In this document: positions 42,233 to 50,402 of the stretch, piece by piece
How positions within the stretch are numbered: the stretch's first letter is position 1
Layout of the letters: each line of letters begins with the position of its first letter
Assembly: GCF_024436035.1 (NCBI RefSeq)
Contig: NZ_JANFNG010000035.1
Span: 1 to 64,000 of the forward strand
Source: Streptomyces humicola
GTDB lineage: Bacteria > Actinomycetota > Actinomycetes > Streptomycetales > Streptomycetaceae
Direction of reading: 5' to 3'
DNA: 64,000 nucleotides
Made by a program: the position numbers and the translations under genes
The notes under the pieces: model-generated
Told to the model about the DNA's origin: nothing
Database searches by the model: none
The model's input: the letters and a program-made list of their open reading frames with translations, nothing else

Positions 42233-43401
42233 CGGGGCCCGCGCAGCATGGCGTTGCGCCGGTAAGGGGGAGGGTCTTGGAGGAGTTGTGCGGTGCCGAT
42301 GCGGGGGATCAGCGCTCCCAGGGCGATCTGGGCCTCGATTCGGGCGAGCGGTGCGCCATAGCAGAGGTGGATGCCGCTGCCGAAGCCGAGGTGCTGGTTG
42401 TCGGGGCGGGTGGGGTCGAACTGCTCGGGGTCATGGAATCGCCTGGGGTCCCGGTTGCCTGAGGCCAGCGCGAGTACCAGGGGTGTGCCCTTGGGGATCG
42501 TGGTGCCCGCGACGTCGACGTCGGCGAGGGGGATGCGCTCGCGCATGTGGACCGGAGGCTCGTAGCGCAGCAGTTCCTCCACCGCATTCGGCAGCAGGCC
42601 GGGTTCGCGGCGCAACCGGTCCAGTTGGTCGGGGTGACGCAGCAGGGTGAGCACCCCGTTGGTGATGAGGTTGACCGTGGTCTCGTGTCCGGCGATGAGC
42701 AGCAGTACGGCGGTTTGCGCCAGTTCCTCGCGGGTGAGCCGCATGGCCGGATCCGGTTCGTTGACGAAGGCGGAAAGCATGTCGTCAGCCGGGTGGCCGC
42801 GGCGCTGCTCGGCGAGGTCCAGCAGATATCGGCCCATCTGCGCCCGCGCCTGCTCGCCCGCCGTTTCGCGTTCGGTGGACTCCTCCTCCTGCGGCCTGAC
42901 GTCGGCGGAAGAGACGATCGCGTCGGACCATTCCCGGAAGAGCGGCTCGTCCTCGCGCGGGACACCGAGCAGTCGGCAGATGACCGTGACGGGCAGCGGG
43001 TAGGCGAAGTCATCGACGACGTCGACCTGCTCGCGATCCTGCAGGGCCTCGATCAGCTCTTCGGCGATCCGGGCGATCTCGCCGCGCATCCCGTCGATCC
43101 GGTCGGGGCTGTGCGGTGGGCCGAACGGCCGCATGGCCAAAGTCCGCAGCCGGTGGTGCTCGGGGTCGTCGAGCCGGAGGAACGGCGGCTGCCGCTGCTC
43201 CTCGGACTGGCCGCGGCTGCGGGGATCCGCGCTGATCCGCGGGTCGTGGAGCAGGGCAGCGATGTCGTGGTACGTGCCGACCAGGTAGCGGCCGTCCCTC
43301 TGCCGGGCCACGCCCGCCTCGCGGAGTTCCGCGTACAGCGGGTAGGGGTCGGGGCGGTTGGCGTAGTCGGTGATCCGCTCCAGCAGTGTGTCGACGGCCA
43401 T
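42211..43401 (-). CDS. cytochrome P450
   Basis: At 396 residues this is a typical class I bacterial P450. The I-helix AGHETTVNLI, ExxR in VEELLRYEPP, the meander NRDPRRFHDPEQFDPTR and the heme loop FGSGIHLCYGAPLAR (Cys about 347) are complete. It should hydroxylate or oxidise a small molecule with electrons from the adjacent ferredoxin and reductase. It is the last gene of the fdx-fdr-P450 operon, 36 bp after the reductase. Confidence 0.95.
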   Translation of the reverse strand: MAVDTLLERITDYANRPDPYPLYAELREAGVARQRDGRYLVGTYHDIAALLHDPRISADPRSRGQSEEQRQPPFLRLDDPEHHRLRTLAMRPFGPPHSPDRIDGMRGEIARIAEELIEALQDREQVDVVDDFAYPLPVTVICRLLGVPREDEPLFREWSDAIVSSADVRPQEEESTERETAGEQARAQMGRYLLDLAEQRRGHPADDMLSAFVNEPDPAMRLTREELAQTAVLLLIAGHETTVNLITNGVLTLLRHPDQLDRLRREPGLLPNAVEELLRYEPPVHMRERIPLADVDVAGTTIPKGTPLVLALASGNRDPRRFHDPEQFDPTRPDNQHLGFGSGIHLCYGAPLARIEAQIALGALIPRIGTAQLLQDPPPYRRNAMLRGPRHLSIEL

Positions 43402-43437
43402 GTGGGGCTCCTCGTGGACGGGGAGGGACGACAGGGG

Positions 43438-44814
43438 TCAACCGGTGGGCCGCACCACGGTCAGCCGGCGGTCCGGCAGGTAGCCGGTGAGAGCGACGGT
43501 GGGACCGTGGGAAAGCTCCTTCGGGTCTGGCACGTCGGAGGGGAGCGTGAATTCGGTCAGCAGCGGGCGACCGTCGGCCGCGCCGGGCCCGGGCGGGAAG
43601 GGGGCAGCGGTCTCGATCAGACTCTGGTAGTACTCCAGCGACTTGGCCATGTCGACGGTGACTGCGGCGGTCACGCGCCCCTGGTAGCCGTAGACCATCG
43701 CCAGACGGCGCTCGTCGAGCGAGCCCTGCGCGATGACCACCTGGTCGGAGAAGACTGGGACGCCGACAGACTTGATGTTGAGCCCGAACTGGCTCGACCA
43801 GAAGGTCGGGACCGCAAGGTGCGGCCGCCGCCGCGGCCCGGGGTTGACCATGTTGTGGGCGGCCACTTGGGCCTGTGCGACCGCGTTGCCCCAGTGCTCC
43901 AGGGAGAGCATCTGGTACCCGAACAGCGGGTGCGGGAAGCGGGCCACGTCGCCGGCCACGAAGACGTCGTCGGTGACGATCCCGTACATGTTGAACGCGC
44001 GGCACCCTGCGTCGCAGGCGACCCCGCGCGGGCCCGCGGCCAGTCCGCAGTCCACGAGCCACTCCGTATTCCGCACCGCCCCCATGGCGACGACACACAC
44101 GTCCGCGTCGACGCGGCTGCCGTCGGACAGGTCCGCACCGGTGAACTGGCCATTCCCGCGCAGCGCGGTGACGGTCACCCCGCAGCGCAGGTCTACGCCG
44201 TGGGCCCGATGCAGGCCGACCGCAAGCTTCGACAGCGTCCCGCCGAGCGCGCCCACCAACGGTGCGGGACCACGTTCAGCGACCGTGACCTCGATGCCCC
44301 GCTCCCGGCAGGCGGAGGCGATCTCCGAGCCGGTGAATCCCCCGCCGATCACCAGCACCCGGCGCGGCCCGGCGGCGAGACGCTCGGCCAGGCCGGCGGC
44401 GTCATCGCGGGTACGCAAGGTGAAAACCCCGTCCAGGGCAGCCTCCCGCTCGTTGGGCCAGGGCCTCGCTCGGGTCCCGGTGGCGATCAGCACCCGGTCG
44501 TAAGGCAGTGACTCACCGTCGGCCAGCAGCACCCGCTTCCCGGGCGGGTCCAGCCCGGTGGCGCGCACCCCGAGCCGCCACTGTGCGTCCGGGTCCCGGC
44601 GCATCGGCAGCCCGGTGGCGTCCGCCGCCGCCTGGCCGAGCAGCACCTGCTTGGACAGCGGCGGCCTGTCGTAGGGCGGATAGGGCTCATCCCCGACCAC
44701 GGTCAGTGAGCCGGTGAAGCCCTCCTCGCGCAGCGTCTCGGCTGCGCGCAACCCGGCCAGCGACGCGCCGACGATGACGATCCGCCCCTCCCACAGGTCA
44801 CCGGCCACCGACAC
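43438..44814 (-). CDS. ferredoxin reductase (FAD/NADH-dependent)
   Basis: 458 residues with two Rossmann motifs (RIVIVGASLAGLRAAETLRE for FAD and RVLVIGGGFTGSEIASACRE for NADH), the YDRPPLSKQVLLG loop and the FAD-contacting VFVAGDVARFPHPLFG. It passes electrons from NADH to the ferredoxin. GTG start, overlapping the ferredoxin gene by 17 bp, so the two are coupled. The C-terminal domain is of the Reductase_C type and full length. Confidence 0.93.
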   Translation of the reverse strand: MSVAGDLWEGRIVIVGASLAGLRAAETLREEGFTGSLTVVGDEPYPPYDRPPLSKQVLLGQAAADATGLPMRRDPDAQWRLGVRATGLDPPGKRVLLADGESLPYDRVLIATGTRARPWPNEREAALDGVFTLRTRDDAAGLAERLAAGPRRVLVIGGGFTGSEIASACRERGIEVTVAERGPAPLVGALGGTLSKLAVGLHRAHGVDLRCGVTVTALRGNGQFTGADLSDGSRVDADVCVVAMGAVRNTEWLVDCGLAAGPRGVACDAGCRAFNMYGIVTDDVFVAGDVARFPHPLFGYQMLSLEHWGNAVAQAQVAAHNMVNPGPRRRPHLAVPTFWSSQFGLNIKSVGVPVFSDQVVIAQGSLDERRLAMVYGYQGRVTAAVTVDMAKSLEYYQSLIETAAPFPPGPGAADGRPLLTEFTLPSDVPDPKELSHGPTVALTGYLPDRRLTVVRPTG

Positions 44815-45007
44815 TCACCTCATTCCCTACGAGGATGGCCTGCACGGGGCACGCCGCCGCCGCCTGGCGCACGCGTTCGAGCTGGTCGTCGGGGACGGCC
44901 GGGTTGTACAGCAGCCCCTCCTCCCCGTGCAGCTCGAACACCTCTGGCGCCAGAAACACGCATTGCGCATAGCCCTGACAGCGCGTGAGGTCCACGACGA
45001 TCCGCAT
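44798..45007 (-). CDS. [3Fe-4S] ferredoxin
   Basis: 69 residues with three cysteines (C10 and C16 in CQGYAQC, C53 in ACPVQAI), the P450-partner type with a 3Fe-4S cluster. First gene of the operon with reductase and P450: a complete class I electron chain in 2.8 kb. The ATG at 45007 is preferred because MRIVVDLTRC is the usual start, though GGAGGG is 11 nt away. Confidence 0.92.
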   Translation of the reverse strand: MRIVVDLTRCQGYAQCVFLAPEVFELHGEEGLLYNPAVPDDQLERVRQAAAACPVQAILVGNEVSVGGR

Positions 45008-45291
45008 CCCAAGCCCGTCCCTCCAGCGCACCGGCATCTGGTCCCGTTCTAACCCCGGGAAAGACCGGGCGCTCCCCCACTTACTCCACCGGTGTTCCGG
45101 TACAGCGCAGCGGACTCCGCACATGGGGGCAAGGCAGTCACCTGCCTGATGGCCACAGACGGACTCGGCAAGATACGGGAAGTCGTGATCGACTTCGCCC
45201 GGTCGGCCCTCGCCCCATGCTTCCGTTGCCCGGCCTCTTCCCGTAATTCTGATGGTGCGTCAGTTCACGTTCAGGAGGGTGCAGCTCCCGG
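45008..45291. other. promoter region of the ferredoxin operon
   Basis: About 280 bp to the next arm repeat. No gene is supported. A plus-strand frame (45092 onward) runs through the att site and is not coding. Confidence 0.4.
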
Positions 45292-45316
45292 GTTGCAGTC
45301 TTGGTTGCCTTCACCC
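45292..45316. repeat. integrase arm-type repeat, element D right
   Basis: GGTTGCAGTCTTGGTTGCCT; matches the type seen at 39949-39972. Confidence 0.5.
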
Positions 45317-45407
45317 CCGTCCGGCCCTCTACGCAGCCCGTCGAGCGACTCGCCCCACCGTGGGTCAGGGGGCCCGCGTCCCCGCCCGGACAGTCCGCAC
45401 GAACAGG

Positions 45408-45461
45408 TGGAAAGCGTGTTGGGGGCAACACCCACGAGTTCGAATCTCGTATCCTTCGCAC
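45408..45461 (+). repeat. att copy 5 (D/E junction)
   Basis: Matches the tRNA-Ser end with a few changes (CAACACCCACG for CAACCCCTCACG; CCTTCGC for CCTCCGC). It continues with a 55-bp stretch (45457-45514) that is identical to the DNA after the intact tRNA, including the hairpin at 45479-45513. Confidence 0.88.
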
Positions 45462-45478
45462 CCGCCCACCAGGGCATA

Positions 45479-45513
45479 CGAAGGCCCCGACCGGATCATG
45501 GTCGGGGCCTTCG
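45479..45513. terminator. hairpin after att copy 5
   Basis: Same 14-bp arms and 7-nt loop as 15836-15870. Confidence 0.8.
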
Positions 45514-45514
45514 T

Positions 45515-45605
45515 TATCTTCCGTTTCATTCGGCGTGGTCGCAGCCTGCGGCGGGTTCCCGCCGACCGTGTCGCACTTGCCGCCCAGGGCCGGGCCGCCG
45601 GGCCC
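45515..45605 (-). pseudogene. integrase 3'-end scar of element E
   Basis: TATCTTCCGTTTCATTCGG followed by GCCGACCGTGTCGCACTTGC resembles the end of the element A integrase gene (15871-15965) in diverged form. Only one arm unit is left. Confidence 0.6.
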
Positions 45606-45679
45606 CTAACCGCGATCAAGGCGGCTCGGCCGACCGCTCGGACGACTTGTCAGCTCCTGCGTGTTCAGCACCTATGCCG

Positions 45680-46315
45680 TCAGTCGCGGGCCGCTCGGTG
45701 GCCCCGGCGGTAGAGGAGAACGCCACCGAGCATCATCCCCGCACTGGCCGCGCCCAGCCCGAGGGCGTTGGCGCCGGTGGAGGCCAGCTCCGGCCCGCGG
45801 TAGTGAGGGTGCTCGTGGTGGAACACCGGCCGGATGTGATGGCGGTGGTTGAACCAGTGGTGATGGTGGTGACGGCGGTGGTGATGGTGGTGACGGCGGT
45901 GGTGATGGCGCCTGTGATGATGGTGGTGGTGATGGCGCCTGTGATGATGGTGGTGACGGTGGCACCGGCACCGGTGGTGATGGTGGTGGTGGCAGTGCGG
46001 GGGCGGCGGCGGGGGAGGCGTCACCGGAGGGGGAGGCGTCACCGGCGGGGGAGGCGTCACCGGCGGCGGCCCGGGGACCTCGACATTCCTACAGCTGTTG
46101 CCGAAGACGGGGTTGAGCGCACCGATCACATTGACGGTGTTGCCACAGACATCGATCGGGATATCAACCGGGATCTGGATCAGATTGCCGGACAGAAAGC
46201 CTGGGGAGCCGACGGCGGTTCCGTCAGCACCAGCGTCGGCGAAAGCCACGCCCGCGCTTGCGAGCAGCAGGCCGCCGGTGACAGCCACGGCGGCGACGAC
46301 CTTCTTGATCACCAT
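45680..46315 (-). CDS. His-rich chaplin-domain protein with sortase signal
   Basis: 211 residues: signal peptide (VVAAVAVTGGLLLASAGVAF), one chaplin domain (about residues 31-78: GSPGFLSGNLIQIPVDIPID, VCGNTVNVIGALNPVFGNSC with the paired Cys), a Pro-rich spacer, about 65 residues almost only His and Arg, then LASTG, a hydrophobic helix and RRGHRAARD, a class E sortase signal. Chaplins coat aerial hyphae as amyloid; this one should be anchored to the wall and might bind metal. An in-frame GTG one codon after the ATG is the better start for GAGGAGGA. Confidence 0.88.
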   Translation of the reverse strand: MVIKKVVAAVAVTGGLLLASAGVAFADAGADGTAVGSPGFLSGNLIQIPVDIPIDVCGNTVNVIGALNPVFGNSCRNVEVPGPPPVTPPPPVTPPPPVTPPPPPPPHCHHHHHHRCRCHRHHHHHRRHHHHHHHRRHHHRRHHHHHRRHHHHHWFNHRHHIRPVFHHEHPHYRGPELASTGANALGLGAASAGMMLGGVLLYRRGHRAARD

Positions 46316-46645
46316 TCCTCCTCGTGGGGCCCTGTGTGGTCCGCTCGGACCACACAAGATCAATCACCGCACAGGACCCAACGAGATCGACGGAGGCAGG
46401 CTGTGAATCTAATACTTTGATCACTCGTTCAGTCCGGCGTGTGCACCCGATCGAGTGTTGAATGTGGTCTGCCGGGCGGCAGGTGAGCACAGCAGCGAGA
46501 TGAGCGGCTTGCCGCCGGCAACCCTCCCGGCTGGGCTTCAGGGTGCGGACCGAGCGGTCGCAGGTCACCGCCGACGCATGATCAGTTGTGGCTGCACAAG
46601 CGATGCACAGCAACTGATCACCTGACGAGCCGACGAGTCGTCATC
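46316..46645. other. leader of the chaplin gene and unassigned DNA
   Basis: About 330 bp. The chaplin promoter should lie near 46320-46440. AT-rich patches (CTAATACTTTGATCAC at 46408) are present. No gene or repeat recognised. Confidence 0.35.
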
Positions 46646-47245
46646 TCAGCGCCAGCAGACGCGAATGTGCAGCCATTCGCGGTGAGCGGACCGGCGAGAA
46701 AAGCCCGCGACGTCAAAACCTGCATCGCACAGCCGGGTTGTAAACGGTTCGATCCGGTGCAAGACGTCCCAGCGTCGGCGACTCGATTCGTAGGAGACGG
46801 GTTCCCGGATCTCGCCGTCGCCCTCGGCGAGACTGGTGATCAACTCACCGCCTGGGCGCAACACTCGGGCGAACTCCCTGAGCACGACAGGGACATCGGG
46901 CCTTGGGACGTGGAGCAGAGCGGCGGCACACCATATGGCGTCCAGCGAACGCGCTGCTATGGGCAGTGCACGCACGTCGGCCTGCGCGAGGCCGGGAACA
47001 TCTCGCGAGGAGACCATTCCTCAGGAAAGATCGAAACCGCTGGCACGGAAGCCGCGTTCCCGCAGTAGCCGCGTGTGGTGCCCGGGAGCGCAGCCGATGT
47101 CCGCGACACGGGCCCCGCGTGGAAGCACTGCGGACAGGTGATCGATCTCGGCAGTCATCCAGTCGGCCGGACCGGCTCACCGCCCTGCGTCATCGGACGC
47201 GATGACGTCGTAGGTAGCCCGTGTCTCACGTATCTGATCGCTCAC
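46646..47245 (-). pseudogene. SAM-dependent methyltransferase with nonsense and frame changes
   Basis: From a GTG at 47245 the protein begins VSDQIRETRATYDVIASDDA, stops, and reappears as ADWMTAEIDHLSAVLPRGAR and VADIGCAPGHHTRLLRERGF (SAM motif I). A TGA at 47021-47023 interrupts GFDLS-stop-GM, where relatives have Trp. The rest is AQADVRALPIAARSLDAIWC, LLHVPRPDVPVVLREFARVL and REWLHIRVCW. At least two lesions. Possible cargo of element E. Confidence 0.78.
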
Positions 47246-47389
47246 GCTGTCACGCCACGACGGGCGGGCGCAATCAACATGCAGTACGTGCGATCGTCGC
47301 GCTGGACCCAACCGGTCAACCGCGGTCACTCGCACACCATGACCGCGCGAACGCTCAGTCACCAACCTTCGGCCGCGGCCTGGACCATG

Positions 47390-47456
47390 CGGGCAGGCAG
47401 TGTGGGCACGCCTCAGCGAACGCCGTTGAACGGGCGCGCACATACGCCGGACCAGG
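47390..47456. repeat. relic of an AICE right end without att core
   Basis: CCTCAGCGAACGCCGTTGAA and GCGGGCAGGCAG match the sequence found just before att copy 4 (39757-39812) and, more weakly, before att copy 2. The tRNA-derived core that should follow is absent, so this marks the probable end of element E. Confidence 0.65.
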
Positions 47457-47587
47457 CAAGACGATGGTCCTGAGTAAGCCACTGGCCGGGCTCCGTCCGC
47501 ACGATTCTGTCCGGGGCGGTCCCCGGCGCCGGGCCTGTGGCTCGGCGTCGGGGGCCGTCTCAGGTACCTACTGGGCTGCGGGTGGCC

Positions 47588-48286
47588 TTACCTTGTACCG
47601 AAGCTGTTGTTGCAGCCCGCGGTCGAGCCAAGCTTGGTGTCCTGCCCACCAGCGTTGCCCTCGCCGTTGCCCGCGTTGCCGAGCAGGCCGTTCGCGACCC
47701 CGACCTGACCGAGGACGTCGGCATTCAGGTCGTGCGACCTGCACTGGGTGCCCTGCGTGACGTCGATGTCCGTACGACCCTCGTGCCTGCCGTTGCCCCG
47801 GTGGTCGTAACCCCGGTGATCGTAGACGCGGTGATCGTAGACGCGGTGGTCTTGGTCGCGGCGCTCGTGACGCCGGTGGCAGTGGCGCCGGTGCTCATTT
47901 TCCCGGTGGACGTAGACGCGGTGCTCGTGACGCCGGTGGCAGTGGCACCGTTGGTCATCGCCGCGGTGGACGTAACCCCCGCCGTCGTACCCCTTGACCT
48001 CATAGCCGCGGAGTTCGTAGGAGCCCCGGAGCTCGTAGGTGCCCCGGAGGTCGTAACCCCGGACCTCGTAGCCCCGCTGGCCGTAAGCCGGCTGGGAGTA
48101 GACCGGCTGGCCATAGACCGGCTGCCCGTAAGCCGGCTGGGAGTAGACCGGCTGGCCATAGACCGGCTGAGCGTAGACCGGTTGACCGTAAACCGGCTGG
48201 CCGTCGGCGGAAGCGGTGCCGGCGCCGACGAAGCCGACGCCGCCGAGCACGGCGGCCACCAGGACAGCCTTGTGAAGCTTGCGCAT
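47588..48286 (-). CDS. secreted repeat protein (GQPVY/RGYE repeats)
   Basis: 232 residues with a signal peptide ([20 protein letters not shown], cleavage near ASA), about ten GQPVY-like units, several YELRGY-like units, then a His/Arg/Asp-rich region and a C-terminal domain ([26 protein letters not shown]) with two cysteines that looks folded. Tyr-rich repeats suggest a surface or matrix protein. I do not know the family's role. Ordinary secreted protein of Streptomyces type, next to the His-rich chaplin. Confidence 0.75.
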   Translation of the reverse strand: MRKLHKAVLVAAVLGGVGFVGAGTASADGQPVYGQPVYAQPVYGQPVYSQPAYGQPVYGQPVYSQPAYGQRGYEVRGYDLRGTYELRGSYELRGYEVKGYDGGGYVHRGDDQRCHCHRRHEHRVYVHRENEHRRHCHRRHERRDQDHRVYDHRVYDHRGYDHRGNGRHEGRTDIDVTQGTQCRSHDLNADVLGQVGVANGLLGNAGNGEGNAGGQDTKLGSTAGCNNSFGTR

Positions 48287-48670
48287 TTCTGCTCCATTGA
48301 GTGAGGTGCGATGCGATCTGCAACAGATCAACTTCGTACAGTCACAGAAGTTAAGGTGAAATGTCCCATACCGCTCAGCGAGACGCCGAATAGCAAGATC
48401 ATCGCGAACCGCCACCCGGCCCCCGGGAGACACCCCCGTACCCTGCGCGGACAAGGCGCCGACGGGCCGGAACAGGCAGGGACGCCCCCCTGGCGAACAA
48501 CCCGTTCGGCCGTCCCGCACACGGGCGGATCCTTTCGGGAGGCCCCGAAGAGATCCCGCGGCGAGCGCCGCGAGCGGCGACTCCCGCCGCATCCCCGCCG
48601 CAACCCCGGACAACGTTCTGCTCGGCCCAGATCGCAGGTGTGGTGAGGTGCTGCCGGCGTTGTCGCCGGG
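48287..48670. other. leader of the repeat protein and unassigned DNA
   Basis: About 380 bp. The first 70 bp contain an AT-rich promoter-like stretch (CTTCGTACAGTCACAGAAGT). From 48400 on no coding frame is convincing. Confidence 0.35.
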
Positions 48671-48875
48671 CCTTCACCGACACCTTCACCGACACCTTTG
48701 CGGGCATCTTCCCCGCCTCCGTCGGCCCCTTCATCGCCGCGCAGGTTGTCAGTACGGTCGTCGGCCTGGCCCTGGTCGCCGGTCTCTTCGGACGCCCCCC
48801 ACCGGGAGCGACGTCGTCATCCCCCGCGACGAGCACGACGAGAGCGTGCTCGCTGCCGCCCCGAGCCCGGTGAAC
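48671..48875 (+). pseudogene. MIP/aquaporin-type channel, C-terminal relic
   Basis: One frame reads [20 protein letters not shown], then IAAQVVSTVVGLALVAGLFG, the last helices of a glycerol/arsenite MIP channel. A shift at a run of six C (48792-48797) moves the tail to GSDVVIPRDEHDESVLAA. The N-terminal five helices are absent. Such channels often precede arsC in Streptomyces arsenic clusters. Confidence 0.65.
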
Positions 48876-48901
48876 CGGCCAACCCCGCGCCCGCCCTCTT
48901 C

Positions 48902-48946
48902 GAGGTCCTGGAGGTCCTGGAGGTCCTGGAGGTCCTGGAGGTCCTC
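48902..48946. repeat. five tandem GAGGTCCTG units
   Basis: Four exact 9-bp copies and a fifth with one change, 22 bp before the arsC-arsN start. They repeat GGAGG-like motifs upstream of the GTG and would read EVL repeats in frame with the next gene. Confidence 0.85.
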
Positions 48947-48967
48947 GAGATCAAGGAAACTGTCCCT

Positions 48968-49942
48968 GTGAGTACTCCCGCCCCCTCCGTTCTGTTCGTC
49001 TGCGTCCACAACGACGGGCGATCGCAGATGGCCGCCGCCTTCCTCTCCCACCTCTCCGGTGACAGCGTCCAGGTCCGCTCCGCCGGATCCGCCCCCGCCG
49101 ACGCGGTCAACCCGGCCGTCGTGGAGGCGATGAAGGAGGTCGGTATCGACATCTCCGCCGAGACCCCCAAGGTGCTGAGCGTCGAATCCGTACAGGCCTC
49201 CGACGTCGTCATCACCCTGGGCTGCGGCGACGCCTGCCCGGTCTTCCCCGGCAAGCGCTACCTCGACTGGCAACTCGACGACCCGGCAGGCCAGGGCGTC
49301 GAGGCGGTCCGCCCGATCCGCGATGAGATCGAGACCCGCATACGCGCCCTGATCACCGAGCTCGGCGTCCCTGCATTGCAGCACGCCATGGACGCCGCGA
49401 ACGCCCGGAACACCCGGAACGCCATGGACTCAGGCCGCGCCGAGTCGGGCTTCCGGATCGCTCCCATGACGGCTGATCACGCCGACCAGGTCCTCACGAT
49501 CTACCAGGCCGGAATCGACGAGGGCAACGCCACATTCGAGACCGATGCCCCCACCTGGACGGCATTCGACGCGTCCAAGCTGCCCGGACACCGGTTCGTG
49601 GCTCTCGACCCCGCCGACGGCCGGGTCCTCGGGTGGGTCGCCGCCTCCCGCGTCTCGGACCGGGGTGCATACGCCGGCGTCGTCGAGCACTCCGTCTACG
49701 TCCACCCCGACGCCCGTGGGAAGGGCCTGGCGCGCGCCCTGCTCGACGCGCTCATCGTCTCCACCGAAGAGGCCGGCATCTGGACGATCCAGTCGGGGAT
49801 CTTCCCCGAGAACACCTCCAGCCTCGCCGTTCACGAGAAGGCCGGCTTCCGCGTCGTCGGAACACGGGAGCGCATCGGCCGCCACCACGGCACCTGGCGC
49901 GACGTGGTGCTCGTCGAACGCCGCAGCCGGACGGTGTCCTGA
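48968..49942 (+). CDS. ArsC arsenate reductase fused to an ArsN-type GNAT domain
   Basis: 324 residues. The N-terminal domain (1-135) is a low-molecular-weight phosphatase-type arsenate reductase: P-loop CVHNDGRSQ (Cx5R), further cysteines in LGCGDACPVFPG, and general acid Asp in DWQLDDP. After a linker with NARNTRNA repeats follows a GNAT domain (FRIAPMTADHADQVLTIYQA; VYVHPDARGKGLARALLDAL) of the ArsN/phosphinothricin acetyltransferase type. ArsC reduces arsenate; ArsN1 acetylates arsinothricin-like compounds. The GTG start is before the conserved PSVLFVC. Confidence 0.9.
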   Translation: MSTPAPSVLFVCVHNDGRSQMAAAFLSHLSGDSVQVRSAGSAPADAVNPAVVEAMKEVGIDISAETPKVLSVESVQASDVVITLGCGDACPVFPGKRYLDWQLDDPAGQGVEAVRPIRDEIETRIRALITELGVPALQHAMDAANARNTRNAMDSGRAESGFRIAPMTADHADQVLTIYQAGIDEGNATFETDAPTWTAFDASKLPGHRFVALDPADGRVLGWVAASRVSDRGAYAGVVEHSVYVHPDARGKGLARALLDALIVSTEEAGIWTIQSGIFPENTSSLAVHEKAGFRVVGTRERIGRHHGTWRDVVLVERRSRTVS

Positions 49943-50147
49943 CCCGGTCGTGCCGGGCCGCGCCGGTCACCCGGAGGCGTGAGATTCGAGAGATTTTGCA
50001 GAAATCCGACGCGGCAGGGAAACCTGTGCTACCTTGGCTTCAGTTGCAGTTTTGGTACCCATGAAATGCTGTGTGCGCCTGAGGGTATGTGACTTCGGGC
50101 GCATTTTTCGTTTTCCGGTGTCTCCGGATGGGGTCATTTCGGCGACC

Positions 50148-50172
50148 GTGCATTCGCACAGTGCGGATGCAC
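50148..50172 (+). promoter_or_regulatory. hairpin in the cold-shock gene leader
   Basis: GTGCATTCGCAC pairs with GTGCGGATGCAC with one G-T wobble, 18 nt before the TAAGGAG ribosome binding site. Cold-shock leaders fold and open with temperature, so this is a candidate control element. A possible promoter TACCTT (-10) lies at about 50030. Confidence 0.6.
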
Positions 50173-50198
50173 ATCATTGCCCCATGTAAGGAGAAAAC

Positions 50199-50402
50199 AT
50201 GGCTACCGGAATCGTTAAGTGGTTCAACGCGGAAAAGGGATTCGGGTTCATCCAGCAGGACGGCGGCGGCCCCGACGTCTTCGCGCACTACTCGAACATC
50301 GCCACCCAGGGCTACCGTGAGCTCCAGGAAGGCCAGCGCGTGACCTTCGACGTCACGCAGGGCCAGAAGGGCCCGCAGGCGGAGAACATCCTCCCGGCCT
50401 GA
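50199..50402 (+). CDS. cold-shock protein (CspA/ScoF type)
   Basis: 67 residues: [52 protein letters not shown]. Both RNA-binding motifs (KGFGFI, VFAHY) are intact. It binds single-stranded nucleic acid and prevents mRNA secondary structure. Long leader of about 150 nt. Confidence 0.96.
   Translation: MATGIVKWFNAEKGFGFIQQDGGGPDVFAHYSNIATQGYRELQEGQRVTFDVTQGQKGPQAENILPA

Larger units (their letters stand above)
39833..45461. mobile_element. element D: island carrying a P450 redox operon, 5.6 kb
   Basis: Bounded by att copies 4 and 5. Its arm repeats (39949 and 45292) are of a different type (GGTTGCAG) from those of A-C. No integrase frame is left, only short scar sequence at 39950-40040. Cargo genes are all intact. 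Confidence 0.7.

Noticed and set aside
45092..46420. 442-aa plus-strand frame spanning att copy 5 and the chaplin gene
   Set aside because: Antisense to the chaplin gene and runs through the att site; no conserved features.
48902..48946. GAGGTCCTG repeats as a CRISPR or binding array
   Set aside because: Direct tandem copies with no spacers; simple repeat.
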